64,000 nt of DNA, from NCBI GenBank assembly GCA_034620365.1, contig JAQGEQ010000201.1, forward strand, positions 496,001 to 560,000, in the 5' to 3' direction. Source of the DNA: Pegea sp. RAD2-039. Its lineage: Eukaryota > Chordata > Thaliacea > Salpida > Salpidae. The position numbers and the translations under genes are program-made. Below the pieces are notes generated by a model. It worked only from the letters and a program-made list of their open reading frames with translations. It did no database searches and had not been told where the DNA came from. This document shows, one piece after another, positions 1 through 14,000 of the stretch (positions are counted from its first letter, which is position 1; every line of letters begins with the position of its first letter).

Positions 1-21
1 TTTGGCCGGATTTGAGCTCAC

Positions 22-3000
22 CTTTGCCCGCCGACAAAGGAGGTTTTCCCTCGACACGTGATCGATCAGGAGTCGCCATGATGATAGATGAGGAGTTGTT
101 GACGTTTGTATTCCCGCGAAATATCGGGTTTCGGAACTTAAGAGGCGCCCCCTGGTGATCGTTGGTCATCTGCAGTGACAGCAGTGGTTGCAAAAGACGA
201 TAATGACATCACAAACAAACCGCGAGGGACACGTGACTTCCATGAAGCGATCCTCCTCTTTGATCTCCATTTGTGAGATCTCGAAGATCCATTAGGGATG
301 AATGAACTCCCGCTTGTGGTTGTGACGTCATCACACGCGAGGATGGAGGTAATAGGATCTCTTCTCGCGCACTGCAACAATTGACCTCATCAGCGGTGAC
401 GTCATCAGTAGTGACGTCATCAAACCTTGAAAGAGGAGCATCTTCTAAGATCGAATTGAGATTAGAAGAGGGCTGATCTTCAGATGTTGGATCTTCTTCC
501 CGGATAGGAGGAATCAGGAGAACTGGTGGATGATCTTGCGGAGAGTCAAGAAGATCTGAGATGTTGGAAAGGATCTCAGGAAGCGGATGAAGAGCTGAAA
601 ATGTTGCCTAGAAGACACAAGATCAACATCCACATGTAAAAGATCAATAAAAATCTCACTGCATTCAGAGCTGGCATCAAATCACAGAAGAAGGAGTGAA
701 GACGCGCGAATTCTCGCCCTAAATCGATGTAACCTTCAAAGCCCATTTGTGCTGATGACGTCAGATCGCGATTTGACAAGTTGTCGACGAATGACGTCAT
801 ATCGTCCCATCGTTCGCGTACAAACTGGTCCATGAACTGCATGTACTCTTCTTTGCTTCCAAACCTGCAAGTGACGTCATCAGTAAAAACAAATTAAAGA
901 GTGATGACGTCATCAGCACCTGGAGCGGTTGGCGAGGTTCTGAACGACTTTAGCAACGAGTGTGAGAGATCGCGCGGTTTTGGGGTCCGGGATCTGATTG
1001 GCTAATCCAAAAAGGATTGGGTTTAGAATAGCAGGACACAAGAGGCGAAGAAAAAGGGACGCGGTGATCAATCGAAACGCGATTCGCGGGCGACCCGCTT
1101 CTACAACTTTTCGATGCCAAGTCGAAAAGACTTCTCGAAGCTCCATCGGGAAGTATCTGCGGAAGATGACGTCATCAGTGATGACATCAGCCATGTGTAT
1201 ATGACGTCACTTACTCGACTGATTTGCAAACACGTTCGACAGCTGAGTCACAACATAAACGTAAGTTGTCTTGATTGATAGAAAGAACGGCGTGCGCTGG
1301 AAGACGACTTCCATCGACTTCGTAGTCTGTTGTGGATGAAAAGATGTTTGAGATAAAGTCTCCTGTGAAAGATGCAGGGATTAGATGAAGATACCGGGAT
1401 TGGATGAAGATTACTAACCAAATACTCGATGCAGATACTTCATCCCAACTAATCGAAGAAATGCTTCGACTGATTTTGTGCCAACTGTGTTTTCACGAAA
1501 GATCAAACTCTCTTCTTCAACCTGTTCCACTTCGTCCATCACCAAATTGGTCATATAGTCCTAGGACAACATCTATCAGGTACTGGCCACCATATTTAAT
1601 GAGCAACTAACTTTTATTGAACCTGTAGCATACATGATCTTCACTAATATTTTAGCAACCTCATCTTTTTGTTGAGCAGTTAGAGATGGTCCAAGCGTCC
1701 TACACAAGTTCAAGTAGTTGTTGGACAAGTACTCAGCGAATGACTTGTACTGTTCGGTGGGCAGTACACGCGTGGAAAGAAATCGGGCCTTAAGTCTAAT
1801 AGCCATGGCTTCACCGGCTTTGTTCTTGTTATTACCGCTTGGTGTAAACAAATTGTACCTGCCACAAAATACTCATTTTAACTGGTCCACATCTTACTTG
1901 TCACTGACCATTTCTCAACAAAGTTGTGGTTAAGTAGAGTATTGACCGGCAGGTTGACTAGACCAATGTAGTCCTTGTCTTTCTTCTTCTTTTTATCTGT
2001 GTCCTTATACAAATGGACAGTGATGTCCTGACTAATGGGCAGACATGTAAACTCAAATCCCTCACCCCATAAAATACTACTGCTTATAAAAATCACATTA
2101 AAACTATCTGACCACTGACCCGCGGTCCACTTACCTGTCCTGTTTCCACTTTGAAGATGTCCTCGCACATAATCTTCCATCTAAACAAATTTCACAAAAA
2201 TATTTCTTCTTTGAAGGCAAGCCCTTTGCTTCTTGAACATACAACGATAAGTGGTCCTCAACTCGCAGGCTGTTGTCCTATAAGACACGTGGTTATCAAG
2301 ATGATGACGTCATATGTGAGAAGGTTATACCAAGTTGGGATTAATCGCGCGTTTAATCTTTTCAATCCAAGCTTCGCGCTCTCCGTTTGATGAACACCCA
2401 AAACATCGAGCCACACCTGGTGTGTTCCCCTTAGTGTGGGTCAGCACCTGTTGATGACCTCATAAGTCATGTGAGCAGTCACTACTGACCACTGACCTCG
2501 AAACAGTAGTCCTTTCCCAAAATACTGTGATGTAAAGGTCGTACTTTGGCTGAGGACAGGTCAAGACTAGGCGAGGACAAGTCCAACTGGTCCGGACTTT
2601 CAATAGACGGCATAAAGTATGGTAGTTCCGGCTCTGAGGCATTTCTTGAGTGATTGCCCTGGTTAAAAAATGACCTGTGGACCAGATTTCAGGTTAGGGA
2701 CAGTTGAGGTGGTCGGTGGTGATTGACGGGGTAAATGACGTCATCACTACGTCACTAACCCAGTCGCGCGCTCATTACTCGATTTAAAACAGCCCATGAC
2801 ACAGGAGAGAAAGTTGAAAGGTAAATTCATCCACAAAATTAAAAATTGAAGAATTTACAAAAATCTCTGTCAAAAGTGGCTGAAATTAAATCTGCGCGAA
2901 AACCTATCACTGACTGCAAAAAAAGACATTTCGGTTCGATTCAACTCACTTAAACCAAAGAGGGTGGCAAGTAGCAGGTGGTGACTGGCCCAGCTGGGCC

Positions 3001-4430
3001 AGAGGTAGTTGGTACATAGTTGTCTGGTCAAAGTTAAGTTGAAAATGAACATATTCAAGTCGATTTGAGTTTGGAGGTTTCAAATTCATGATATGACTCT
3101 ATTTAAAAATTAAGATCAGATAGGAAACGACAGATGATGACGTCATCATGCTGTACTTGATGACTCAGGCAAACTCGAATAAATTGACAAGGTAGGTTTG
3201 GTTTAGGGAAACCCCCGGTTTGAAATCAATTCGCTATGCAAATAAAAAATTAAAGTTTTTTTCGAAACATAAACTGAAAAAAAAAACGGACAAAAAGTTC
3301 GACAAACAAATAAACAACTTTCAACAATTTCTGCTCAAACTTAAAACAACTCAATAAATCAAAATAGAAAATGAATCTGAACCTGATCTGACAATCATCT
3401 AACATCCTCTAATGAGGAAGCAATTTAAGGAGCTTTTATTCAGTTTCAATTATTAAGAAACTAAACAAAGTTCAAACTGTTCGTCTCACTCTGTTAGAGT
3501 GAAATGACGTAATAGTACCACTTTACATACGCACGTAAATACCGCCCACTAGCGGAGAAACACCGCGAGCAAGTGGCCACATGCGAGCGGTAGAGAGTGG
3601 GTTTGTTTACAAACTTTCAACTTTTGAGTAAATAGTGCGAAATTGTTATTTGTGCAACAAATTTGTGAAGTCGATTTTTTACTTCTACAAATTACCAAGT
3701 TGCTAACGAAAGTTGACCGTGATGACGTCACCACAAGCGCGATTTTACTGAAACACTGCACACGTGACAACACCACTTCCGGTCTAAAAAGTCCCGATAG
3801 AAAAGAAGAAAAGAAGAGATTTGATGACAGAAACGACTCGTGAACATTGAGGTACTCACGGTCGTTCGAGAGGCCGGTTTTCTTTGCCTCCGTTAATCTT
3901 GGCACTTTTGCTTCTTCTAACCCCCGGCTGAATCTTCTTCTGAATGAAATTCTGCAAAAAAAGTGAAATTTTTTCAATCTTGCCACCAACACCAACTATG
4001 ATGACGTAACCGGATGTTATGTTCATCAAGTGTCAATAAAAAAGGAAATGTGACGTCACGCGCTCACTTTAAGCGAGTGGTTTCGTTTCACGTCACTATC
4101 ACGTGACTCAGGGAAGAAGGTGGAGTCTGAGGTGCTGTGATGGAGCAGAAACTCCTCATCACCAACAGAAAACAACCTCCGAGAATCGTAAAGACTCGAC
4201 GTAGAGCTTGCACCGCGCGTATTGACGTCACTGCGCGGTTTTGACGTCACTTCTAGACGGAATCGCGATGAAGCGGGAATAGAAAGACTCCGCATCAACG
4301 CAGGTCCATCCTCAGCCTCAAAACTCTTTCTTCTCATCTCAGGATGATGAGGATCAGAAGGAAGGAAAGTGAAACGAGTAGCAACTTCGGGGAAACCCCG
4401 TGAACGATCCTCACACGCAGCACTTTTCAT
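22..4430 (-). CDS. SYNGAP1-like: SynGAP/RASAL2/DAB2IP-family Ras GTPase-activating protein, core exons (3' end beyond window)
   Basis: GTPase-activating protein that switches off Ras/Rap at the plasma membrane. Coding exons in transcript order: 4430-4068, 3951-3860, 2674-2497, 2447-2331, 2277-2135, 2082-1909, 1858-1612, 1560-1419, 1362-1215, 1156-920, 864-660, 607-221, 169-22; all junction phases agree and give at least 860 residues. Seen in order: a basic [15 protein letters not shown] stretch, the second half of a PH domain ([13 protein letters not shown], then [11 protein letters not shown]), a C2 domain ([25 protein letters not shown]), and the RasGAP domain with arginine finger ([11 protein letters not shown]), FLR motif ([14 protein letters not shown]) and [11 protein letters not shown]. 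The last visible exon has [10 protein letters not shown], resembling the family's C-terminal LSFQNPLF. ATG 4430 is the first Met after in-frame stops and a tttcag acceptor, but upstream exons may supply the real N-terminus. The coiled-coil C-terminus lies outside the window. Confidence 0.93.
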
Positions 4431-4850
4431 GACAACTAGTTACTTAGCAACAAAACTGAAACAAATCAAATATGATGACGTCAGCATCAGCTCAACTAAT
4501 CGACTCATCGTACAATGACGTCATCGTAATGAGTATCAAATACTATGACGTCACCAAACTAACAAACACTGGTCACCTAACAACTAGTAATGACTAATCA
4601 ACAACCAATTAGCGGCAACCAGCTAGTCACCATTAGCAACCAGCTGCTACTTGGCGAACAAACTTCGAATAAAATTCAAAGTGGAAAGAAATCGAAGCGC
4701 GTTTCAACTGTGACGTCATCAGCACCGGAAATGAACTGTATTGAAGCGAATGAAGCTGCTACTAGTGGCAGTCATGCTTCGATGCAGACGCGTGACGTCA
4801 CTTAAGTGGAGGTGGTGCGCTTGTGCGACACCTAGTGATCAAATACTGAC

Positions 4851-7800
4851 CGGTAATCCATCTTTAACTCCTCCCTCCGATTCTTGGCGTCTTCTTCTCG
4901 CATCCGGATGATCTGTAAGAAATATGCAAATTAGACGAAGAAAATGGCTGTTTACATTTATGGGCTAGTACGCGGGTATTAGCGAACTACAACTTCAATT
5001 AATTGAAGCGATAAGAAGCAGGAGGTTAGATCTGGGGGGGGGAGGGTGGAGGGCACTTTGATAATTGAGGAAGTAATTGGAAATAGTTGTTTGTGATTGG
5101 TCGATAATATTCAACTTCAAAACAACTTTCAAATCGACAAACAAATCAAAGTAGAAGATCACGTGATCATCCTACTTGTTACACTCCGTCTTCTGCGCGA
5201 TCCAGCGCGTCCTCGCCGTCTTGACGACCTGCGAGTTCCTAGTCGAGTTGCGACAAAGTTGAATCGACGTTTTTTGTTTTTTTTTAAGGTTCTTGTGGGC
5301 TTAGGAGAAACGTCTGGAGTTTGAAAAGGAAGGAAAGGATCAAAGATGTCGACAAAACCATCTTCTGGGTCTTCTTCAGTCATATGGCGTTGAGTGAAGG
5401 ATCGGAGGCAGTGACAGGTGGTTGGGAAAGATGACCAAATGTTTACAGATTTGCAAATCTCTCGATTAAACACGTGTCAAATGAAGAAGGGAAAGAAACT
5501 GATATTTCAATCTTTACAAACTCATCAAGATCAAAGAAAATCTGACAAAATTAAAAACAAAGCAACCAGCTAACAACCGATCAGCAACCAGCTAACAACC
5601 GATCAGCAACCAGCTAACAATCAATCAGCAACTAGCTAACAACCAATCAGCAACCAGCTAACAACCAATCAGCAACCAGCTAACAACCAATCAGCAACCA
5701 GCTAACAACCAATCAGCAACCAGCTAACAACCAATCAGCAACCAGCTAACAACCAATCAGCAACTAGCTAACAACTTATCAATCAGCTATCAACCAATCA
5801 GCTAGCAGAATTTCAACTAAACAACGATCAGATACAAACTAATTATCAACCAGCAACAATATCTCGCCATCTCTATAAACTGCTCATTCTACCGACAACC
5901 ACCCGCCCGCTTCGACTGATACTCGTGCGCAGTGAAGCGGAACGACCGTTGATTGGCTACCGCTCTTGCTTTCCTCTTTCGCTTCTCAGCTACAAACCCC
6001 TAGTGCCTCGTGAATAGCAACGATGACGTCACACACACAGCCACTAAACAAGCGACCAGTTTCACAAATCGTCGATTGCTGGCTGCCAATCACATGACAA
6101 CGCGACTACATCGAGACTATTTGCAACAAATGGTGGGGAAATCCCGAAACAAACCTTTTGTTGCGTTATAGAGGTTTTCGTCGAAAGCCGCGTTGAAGAC
6201 GTCTTCGGCGCCATCAGAAACGCTTTTCGCGGCTCCTTCGTGAAAGAACTGTCAAAAAAGATTGAAAAATAATTTAGATAAAAAGTAAGGCGACAAAATT
6301 AGTCCCACAACAGCGCCCACCAGCGGCGAAACGGTGATTCAAACACTAGTAGGCGTTCTAGAGCGAACGCTAGCAGTCAAAGGATAGTGACGTCACAATT
6401 GGCCGATGACGTCATTAATTAAACAATATTTGTTATTAGAAAATCGATGAGGAATTTGTAATAGAAAAAAAAATACCAAAAATGCCGTTTTAGCTGCTAA
6501 TTAAAATTTAGAAGTTGGAAAAGCTTAAATGGATCAAAAAGATATTGAAGACACAGGGGAGGTGACGTGATCACATAAAAATCTCATCAAGAAGATCTTA
6601 ATGACATCATTTCATTCAAGCAAATGTTATTATTAGAAATTTCACGAACTTTTTTCATCAATTTATTTTTGAAACTTTTTTTTTATTTTCTGCCAAAAAA
6701 ACGGAAAAAAAATTTTGACAAAAAATGGAGAAAAGATGATAACTGGATTGAAAGCAATGACGTCATCAAAAACGCGATTATCATCCACCTTTCGAAATCT
6801 TCTTCTAATCTTGCCGATACCATCTACTTCAGATTCTTTATGAGTCGAAGAACTCGTCAAAGTAAACCTTCGTGGACTTTTTGTGGTCCAACCACTTAAA
6901 GAAGACTGACTGGTCCGAGTTAGGGTTTCTGGACAGGTTTGTAATCGAGCCCGAGGCATCTCGCTAAACAATTCTCATCACTAATAACTAACAAAAAACT
7001 TTTCTAAAAAATACAAAAAAAAAACTGAAAAAAAAAACTAAAAGTGGTGGATGTTGAGATGAAAAAGTACAACTAACACCATTTCTTGTTGATATTAAAT
7101 TAATAAGATGACGTCATTGCATCGAAACGAGTAGTGACGTCACGTTTGTCGATGTTTATCAACTACGCTGTCATTGGTTTTGTTAGTAGTTGACCATAGG
7201 TAGTGGTCACGTGACCAGAGCTAATGTGAAACCCAAATGAATTATTGATGCCAGTGAAAAGTGCTTGAGCTTCTTTTTCGACATCATCAGAGCTTTCTGG
7301 TCTGCCATCATCCTCAACTCATCTTCTAAAGTGAAATTCTCTCTTCTAAACTTTTAAAAAAAGTTTTTAACTAAAAGCTGAGTAATAGGAAAAAAGTAAA
7401 CAAAAAAACTAAAAGGAAATTAAAAGCTGAAGATGTCAGAGTGAAAATGAGTTTTACTGAAAATATTCTTCTTCTGATCAAACTGAATAATGAAAAAAAT
7501 GAAAGAAACTTTCAATAGATTATAAGAAAAATGAAAGAATCTTGTAAAACAAGACTTTGACATGTGTAGTATATCCAGTTAGTTACTTAATTAAAATAAA
7601 GCTGAAAACTAACTGAAAAACTGACTGTCTGTCTGTCTGGCAAACCTTGTAAAAGCTGACAATTATGCATCACAATCAACAATGATATAGACCTTTAAGT
7701 AAAAGTTCAAAAATGCTTCATGAAAATGCATAAAACTTTCAGTTTGTTCGTTCAACTATTTATAATTTCATTCTAAATATTGATAATTTTGCAAAATATT

Positions 7801-8062
7801 TGAAAACAAAAAGTAAAGTTTTGGAAATAGAGAAGAGTATATCACCTGATTGTCTTTGCTTACAATCCATAAAGTTTGTTTCTCCAAATAACAAAAGCGG
7901 TCATTCCAGTGACTTGGAACAACTTGTCCACAAGACAACTGATGACTTGGTATTCCTTGAATATCTAGACTCAGATGGAATAGATTAAAGCAAATCGGAA
8001 ACTCGAATAAATACTCACCATAAACTTTCAGCCAACCTTGCATTATTTGTTGTTGCAGGAAA
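4851..8062 (-). CDS. Probable 5' exons of the RasGAP gene (N-terminal half of the split PH domain), tentative
   Basis: Candidate exons: 8062-8019, 7964-7846, 7312-7211, 6963-6868, 6248-6155, 5373-5312 and 4912-4851. All have GT donors and AG acceptors and mutually compatible phases. The first two give IMQGWLKVYDIQG and SHWNDRFCYLEKQTLWIV, matching the start of a PH domain; the W-N-x-R-F-C core is also what the SynGAP family has in its N-terminal half-PH, and the matching C-terminal half sits at 2674-2331. The remaining exons are acidic or basic linker of no recognised family (SSDDVEKEAQALFTGINN, EDPEDGFVDIFDPFLPF, MREEDAKNRREELKMDYR). Exon 4912-4851 can join an acceptor just inside the 4430 exon (AAAAG, T at 4419) in phase. 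A further exon at 5228-5172 (ARTRWIAQKTECNK, then stop) would end a shorter product. This could instead be a separate small PH-domain gene ending at 5172. The two PH exons are the firmest part. Confidence 0.5.
5034..5053 (+). other. G-rich run with quadruplex potential
   Basis: Nine consecutive G, then A, GGG, TGGA, GGG. The long first run can supply two G-tracts, so four tracts with short loops are available. It lies in an inferred intron of the RasGAP gene, on the strand opposite the transcript. Confidence 0.5.
5561..5780. repeat. 22-bp tandem repeat, about 10 copies, carrying CCAAT boxes
   Basis: Unit AGCAACCAGCTAACAACCAA+TC repeats head to tail from 5561 at exact 22-bp spacing (5561, 5583, 5605, 5627 and on to 5759), then decays to about 5815. 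Most units contain CCAATCAGC across the junction plus GCAACC. A scrambled relative lies at 4565-4655. It falls between inferred exons of the RasGAP gene. Confidence 0.9.
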
Positions 8063-11000
8063 CTGAAAAAATCAAAGATTTGTAAGAAAAGACATTTGAT
8101 GTTAGATAAGTTGATTTTGAGATTCATTTTAACTATGTCTGACTTTGAGTATTATCAAAATGAATTATTAATGAACAATGCTAATTCTTAAAAGCTTTTT
8201 CTAAGTTTAAGCCAATCAAATAGAAGTAATCAAAAATTACTTACCTGAAAAAAGTAAAAATTGGATATATACTTGAATTTATAGTCAGATAAACTTATGG
8301 TGAAGTATGCATATCTACAACAGTTAAAAATATTATTAAAAATATGATGAAATTGATTAGAATAATTATGTATGAAGTATTAATGTAGTTTGGTAAAAGA
8401 AGTTTTCTGAAAGATAATTAAGCACTAGACCACATCACATGTAAGCAAAGTATAAACAAAGCAACTTGGTAATTATATCGATAAAAATAAACAAATTCAA
8501 AGTTGTTGTTCAAATCTCTTAGTCTATTTTTATCATTAGCCTTTTATTTATGATTTTTATAAATTTATGATAATTATACTAAACTTATAAAATAATTTAT
8601 TAAATATGATTCAACAACAAAACTTAAACTTTTAAAATCAGTTTAAAAATAAATTCAAACTAAAAAATAAAAAACATGTATTGATAATTTATTGATTTGT
8701 TTTAAAATACATCAAAAATATAAAGATAAAAAGAAGTTTAAAGTAAACATCTATGGAGAACTTCCCAAATAAACTTGTTGATATGATGAAAATACAAATT
8801 TGTAAACATTTTCAAATGTTATGTTAAAGATTTACAAAATTTTAATTTAAAGATTAAAATTATTAATTTTATTTTATTAATGAAATATTGAATTTAAACT
8901 TTTAGTAATTATAGAAAGGAGAATGTTTCATCTCTGATAAGAAAAGTAAAAAATATTATTTTATTTCAACATTTTTTATAAGATATTCAATTATAATAAC
9001 AACTTGGAAATTAATTAGGAACCATTTTAGATATTACACCACAATTGAAATAATAAAATTTTCAAGAAAAAAAAATTATAATATAAAATAATTTAGTCAC
9101 TTAAATTATTAATTAAATAATAAATGTCAATAAAAAGTAACTTCACCATTAAAGTAAATAGATAAAACAATAGTTTGAGAATTTTTAAGCCAATATTCAA
9201 AAATTTGATGTTCTTAAATAATCAATATGGTGCTGTTCATTGATTTATGTAAATTTTTATTTAGATCATTTACATTATTGAAATATAGTTTAAGTAGAAA
9301 CTTACTTACAATTAAGATATTTTATTTATTAAAAGAATTGTCAATTTATAATATAATAATGTCCTATACATATTCTAAATTACTTTAAGTTTAGTAGTTT
9401 CCAAAAATATTTAATCTTAAATTCAAATTTGTGAAGTTAAATTATAATTATAAAGTTATCATTCATTCTTATAAAATCAAATTTGAGGGTTAGAAAATAT
9501 TGCAAAATTGAAAACAAGTAAATAAATCTTCAATTGTTAAAGAACTCACTGCTGCTAATAAAAATATGAATATATCAAATAAAAAAACTCTATAGCTCTA
9601 CAACTATTGTTTTGATCTTTATTTTAGAAAAAAATATTGGTAATTTAAAAACTACTAAATAAGGTTTTACCAATAAACCAACAAACAATTAAACTATAAA
9701 TATTTGAAAAGATATCTGAAAATATTTTGAAGCTTTATTTACTTCAGATCATTAATATTTTCTTTGAAATTTTTTAAACTTTATCTTATTGTTTTCAAAA
9801 CTTTCAAATGAAGTAGAGAAAAAAGAATTTTTAAAATTAGCAAGCTAATTTTAACTCAATAATTAAATTGAATTTTTTTGTATAAAATATTTTAAAGAAA
9901 AGATTATGAAGTTTAAATAAAAATTTCCTCAGTAAATCGAGAGGTTTTTATTTAACTTCCTAGTATTGAATAATATTTAATTTTTTCTAAACTAATGGAT
10001 AATATTATTCTTACAAAAAAATAAAATAATAAAAATCCTAAATAGATGAAGAAAACTTAAATAAATAATCAAAATAAATATATAAAAAACTTTATATATA
10101 CCATGTGGTTAGAGCAAGCTAAATAATCAAGTTTAATATATATATAATAAAATAAATAATAGAGACTTTCTAAAATAGAAATAAATATATAATTATCACT
10201 AATTGACAAATAAGAAAATTAAAGCTTACTTTAAAAAAATAAAGAAAAACTCGAAGTTGATATAATTTGAAATAAATTTTACTGAAAATACGTAGTGGCT
10301 TGTAGAAAAAGTTATATTTAATGTTTGAAATGAATCAAAGTGAGTTGAAAAAAATGTTGCCCAAAAGTAGAGAAAGACTATTTATTCTTCGAAATATTTT
10401 GATTCAAGTTGACCACAAACATCTACGAGTTGATTCATTTTCTCGATACAGCTGTTCTATAATTACTCATGCATGGCATAATTAGCTAAATCCGCCTAAC
10501 GGTATGATTGTATTTTTTTAATGTAGCTTACAAGTTTAATACCTATAGTCGATTCATCGAAATATATGTAAATTGTTTTCACAAAACAATCTTCTGTAGT
10601 AGTCAAGATGTTTATGATATATAACCAAAATACTCAGTTAAAAATCAAATTTGGCGATTTTTACTTTGATTAGCAAATGTTTAGATGTTGCGGTTTGGAT
10701 TTAATGCGGCTATTTTAAATTAAAAATGAACTTCTGTTTCACTGCATTTAATGATTTATAATTTAGATTTGTAATTAATCAGTTAATATGAAATTAGAAC
10801 AAAAGATAATTGTTTTTTTAATTCATCTATTTTGCTTTTTGAAAATTTTTTAATCATTTTTATTTATCTAATTTTCAACTGAAAAAATAGAATTTAGTAG
10901 AAAATTCACTTCATTTAAAATTAGTAAGTTATGTTAATAAAAGAAAGAATGTATATTTAGATAAGTTATTTTTACTAAGCATTTACTATTCGTTGGTTAG

Positions 11001-14000
11001 TAGTGCTTAGCAACCAATTTGTAAATATTTTTTATAGCTAAAATACGAAGCTATAAAAACCTGATGTAAGGCTGAAACAAATTTCAAAGAAATTGAAAAC
11101 GTTTTAACGCATTTGAAAAAGGAAGTCAAACTATTTCCTGGTGATTAAAATTGTTTGCAAGATTTTTTGGCTTTATTAGATAAGCTGATGACAACTTACA
11201 TTAATTTTGTGTTGCAGAAGTTGTCAAGCTTATTTCTAATAAATGGTAAGTATCTTCCGGAAAGAAACAAGTTAAAACCGGAAGACATTGACGTAAATGA
11301 AATATAGACTTCCGGAAAACTTTTCTCATTACCAAGTGTTTAATTAATAAAGTTTATCATAAATTGCGTAAGAATAAAAGTAATAAAAATGTATCACAAA
11401 AAACTAACCGTTTACAGATTGATCTTTTAACTACGAAATTTGAGATATATATTTTTGTAGTGTTTTACTAAGACACCAAAAATTATTTTATTTTTTAATA
11501 CACATAAACCAATTTTGATTTTTATTAGCCAATAAAATTTTTGCAAGAAGAAATTTTTTCCATAAAATTTTTACTAGTAAATATCAAACTAAATAACAAA
11601 ATCGGAACTAAAATGAAACGATGAAATTAATAGTAATAGTTATTAAACAAAAATATTATATATAAATTAAAGAAATCCATCTGAAATAAATACTATGATC
11701 TAACATTAATTTGAACGTTTAAAGTTTATTTTTTAAAAGTAAAAACAAAGAAACTATTTGATACCAAAAAAATACTTTTAGAATAACTTCAGAGTAATTG
11801 AATAGAAATTTGTTAGTTTGCTCATTAGCAATATACATTAATTCTTTTTAACGAATGTTTCATCAGCGGCAGCATTTGACTTTGAAAATTCTCTCAAAAA
11901 TCATTTGATCTTTTAACAGGTAAATACAGTTTGTCTAAAACAAACTACCTGCTAGCAGTTACTACTACCGTTTTTGCAATTTTTTATAATATAAGAACAA
12001 TTATTTATAAAATGTTTGTGAACCAAGAAAGATATCATTTATAATAAGTTATTTTTCGTTCATAATTGATTTTTGATGTTTATGATGTTTACTTGAAATT
12101 AAAAATTATTTTCTAGTTTATTATTCAAACCTATCTTGTTGGAAGCCAAATTATTACTTTTAATTTTAACCGAAATCTTTGTTTTTACAAACTGCTTAGA
12201 CACTTCTGAACGTACTAAATTTATATTACTGTAAGAAATGTAATGTTAAAAACTCTTAAAACTTCAAATGTGGCAACTCAATCTATACTTTATATAAAAC
12301 ATTAACATATTTGAAAAGTATATATTTGAAGCTGTAAATATAATTTGTTCAATTTTTCTCATTTTATTATAGATTTAAGATAAAAACTGAAAAAATTTGG
12401 ATAACTTCTTTAGTTTGCTGATGAAGTACAAAATGTCATAAATCAATCTGTTACTACATTATAATAAAACTTGTAAAAGGCACAAGCCTTAAAATCGATC
12501 TAAATCCCTCGAAACTTCACCCAAAAGATTTTAGTCCTTGGATTAGAACCAGAAATCAGTCAATAACTGATATGGCTTAATTTAAAACTGCGCACAACAT
12601 CTGCTAGACTTTAACTTCAATCAATTTTTAACCTTTTCTAACTTTGTACCTTTCTAATTTGTAAGGACTAAAAAAGAAAACGATTATAATCCATAAAAGT
12701 AAAAAGGACTTTCGGGACACGAGGCTGTAGTTTATTTAAAATTAGCTTACATAGTTCTTTCTAAATTTGTTTCTAGGTTTTTGTTTATACTCACCAATCG
12801 ATTTACGTTGCTATGCAAATGTTATCTGTCAGTTTGTGAAAGTTGAAGCCTTTTAGTTATCTGGCCATAAAGTTTTATAAAAGTCATATATTTTTGATAC
12901 ATTTTATATAAAATAATTTTTGTCTGTAAAAATATCAAACTTAATATGAAACCGGAATAATTTTGTCATTTACGTAAGCTGCAAATGTCGATTCTACAAA
13001 TGAACTTTTATCGTTATTATAAATAATTTAATATTTACATCGTGATAAGTTAGAATTATTTTATGTCTAAATTATAAAAGGCTTCTGGGTTTTTTATTTC
13101 TAATTTGGAATCGATTTTACATTACCATCATCTTGAAGTCAAGTATTTGTAGAGGTTCCAAACGCAGATGACATCATTCAATTAACTTGCTTTTCAATTT
13201 TTTTAAACAATTATTTCAGCTCTATATCAAGTCACTATAATTTTTGCGCAAAAAGTTTTATAATTTCTGCACCCTCTCTAACATCTTTGTAATATTCCGA
13301 GCTTTTTTTATAAGTCTCGTAAAGTTTTAATAAAGTTTTTATTTCATGCTTTCCTTGTTGAATTCTGTAATAAACTTTTCATAAACTGTAGAACTATTCG
13401 AATTTTTGATAAATACAAACCGAGATATCCTCATCACTTTTGTATGAGTGATTCAAATTGTTAAAGAATTAAATTTGTTGAGTTGAAACTTCTAGCAGCT
13501 AACTGAAGACTTTATTTATAAGTTTGTAGATTTCTTAACAATTTAAACTCTCTTCTGTAAAGTCGTTTGACATGTTTGTGATATTGGACGAATCAAGCTT
13601 TTTTAAATTGTGTTGGTTAATTTAAATACTTTTTTCAAGAAATTACTTGTATAGTAAAATTGCTTTGAACCTTAATTTAAAGAATAAAAATTTACAATTT
13701 TCTATTGACAAAAACAGATTGTCATTATTTAGTTTAGTAAGTATATAACAAATTCAAATATTATCTTTCAACTTTATTTTTTATCTGAATATGCTTCCTC
13801 AAAAGCTGATGACCTAGTTTTATTTTTTGGTTCTGAAACTATGTTCATATATGCTATTCAGTTATTCAACAAGAAAAGTATTGTATAAAGATCGACATAA
13901 ACCTACTAAATCCTTAGTTTTATATCATATAACCCCTCATTGGCCTACTTAAGTTACAATAGTTTACTTTGAAAAGATTGGAGACCTTGAATTTGTTGAT

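Larger units (their letters stand above)
320..7140. promoter_or_regulatory. CRE/ATF palindrome cluster across the RasGAP gene
   Basis: TGACGTCA or its extended form TGATGACGTCATCA recurs through introns and exons here, for example near 322, 398, 412, 755, 790, 902, 2302, 2735, 3136, 3721, 4221, 4240, 4473, 4514, 4711, 6022, 6388, 6404, 6758, 7107 and 7133. Copies inside the exon 607-221 are translated as DDVT. CACGTG palindromes are interspersed (near 2288, 3771, 4101, 5161, 7206). The cluster stops abruptly after 7140. Binding by bZIP factors is inferred from the motif only. Confidence 0.6.
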
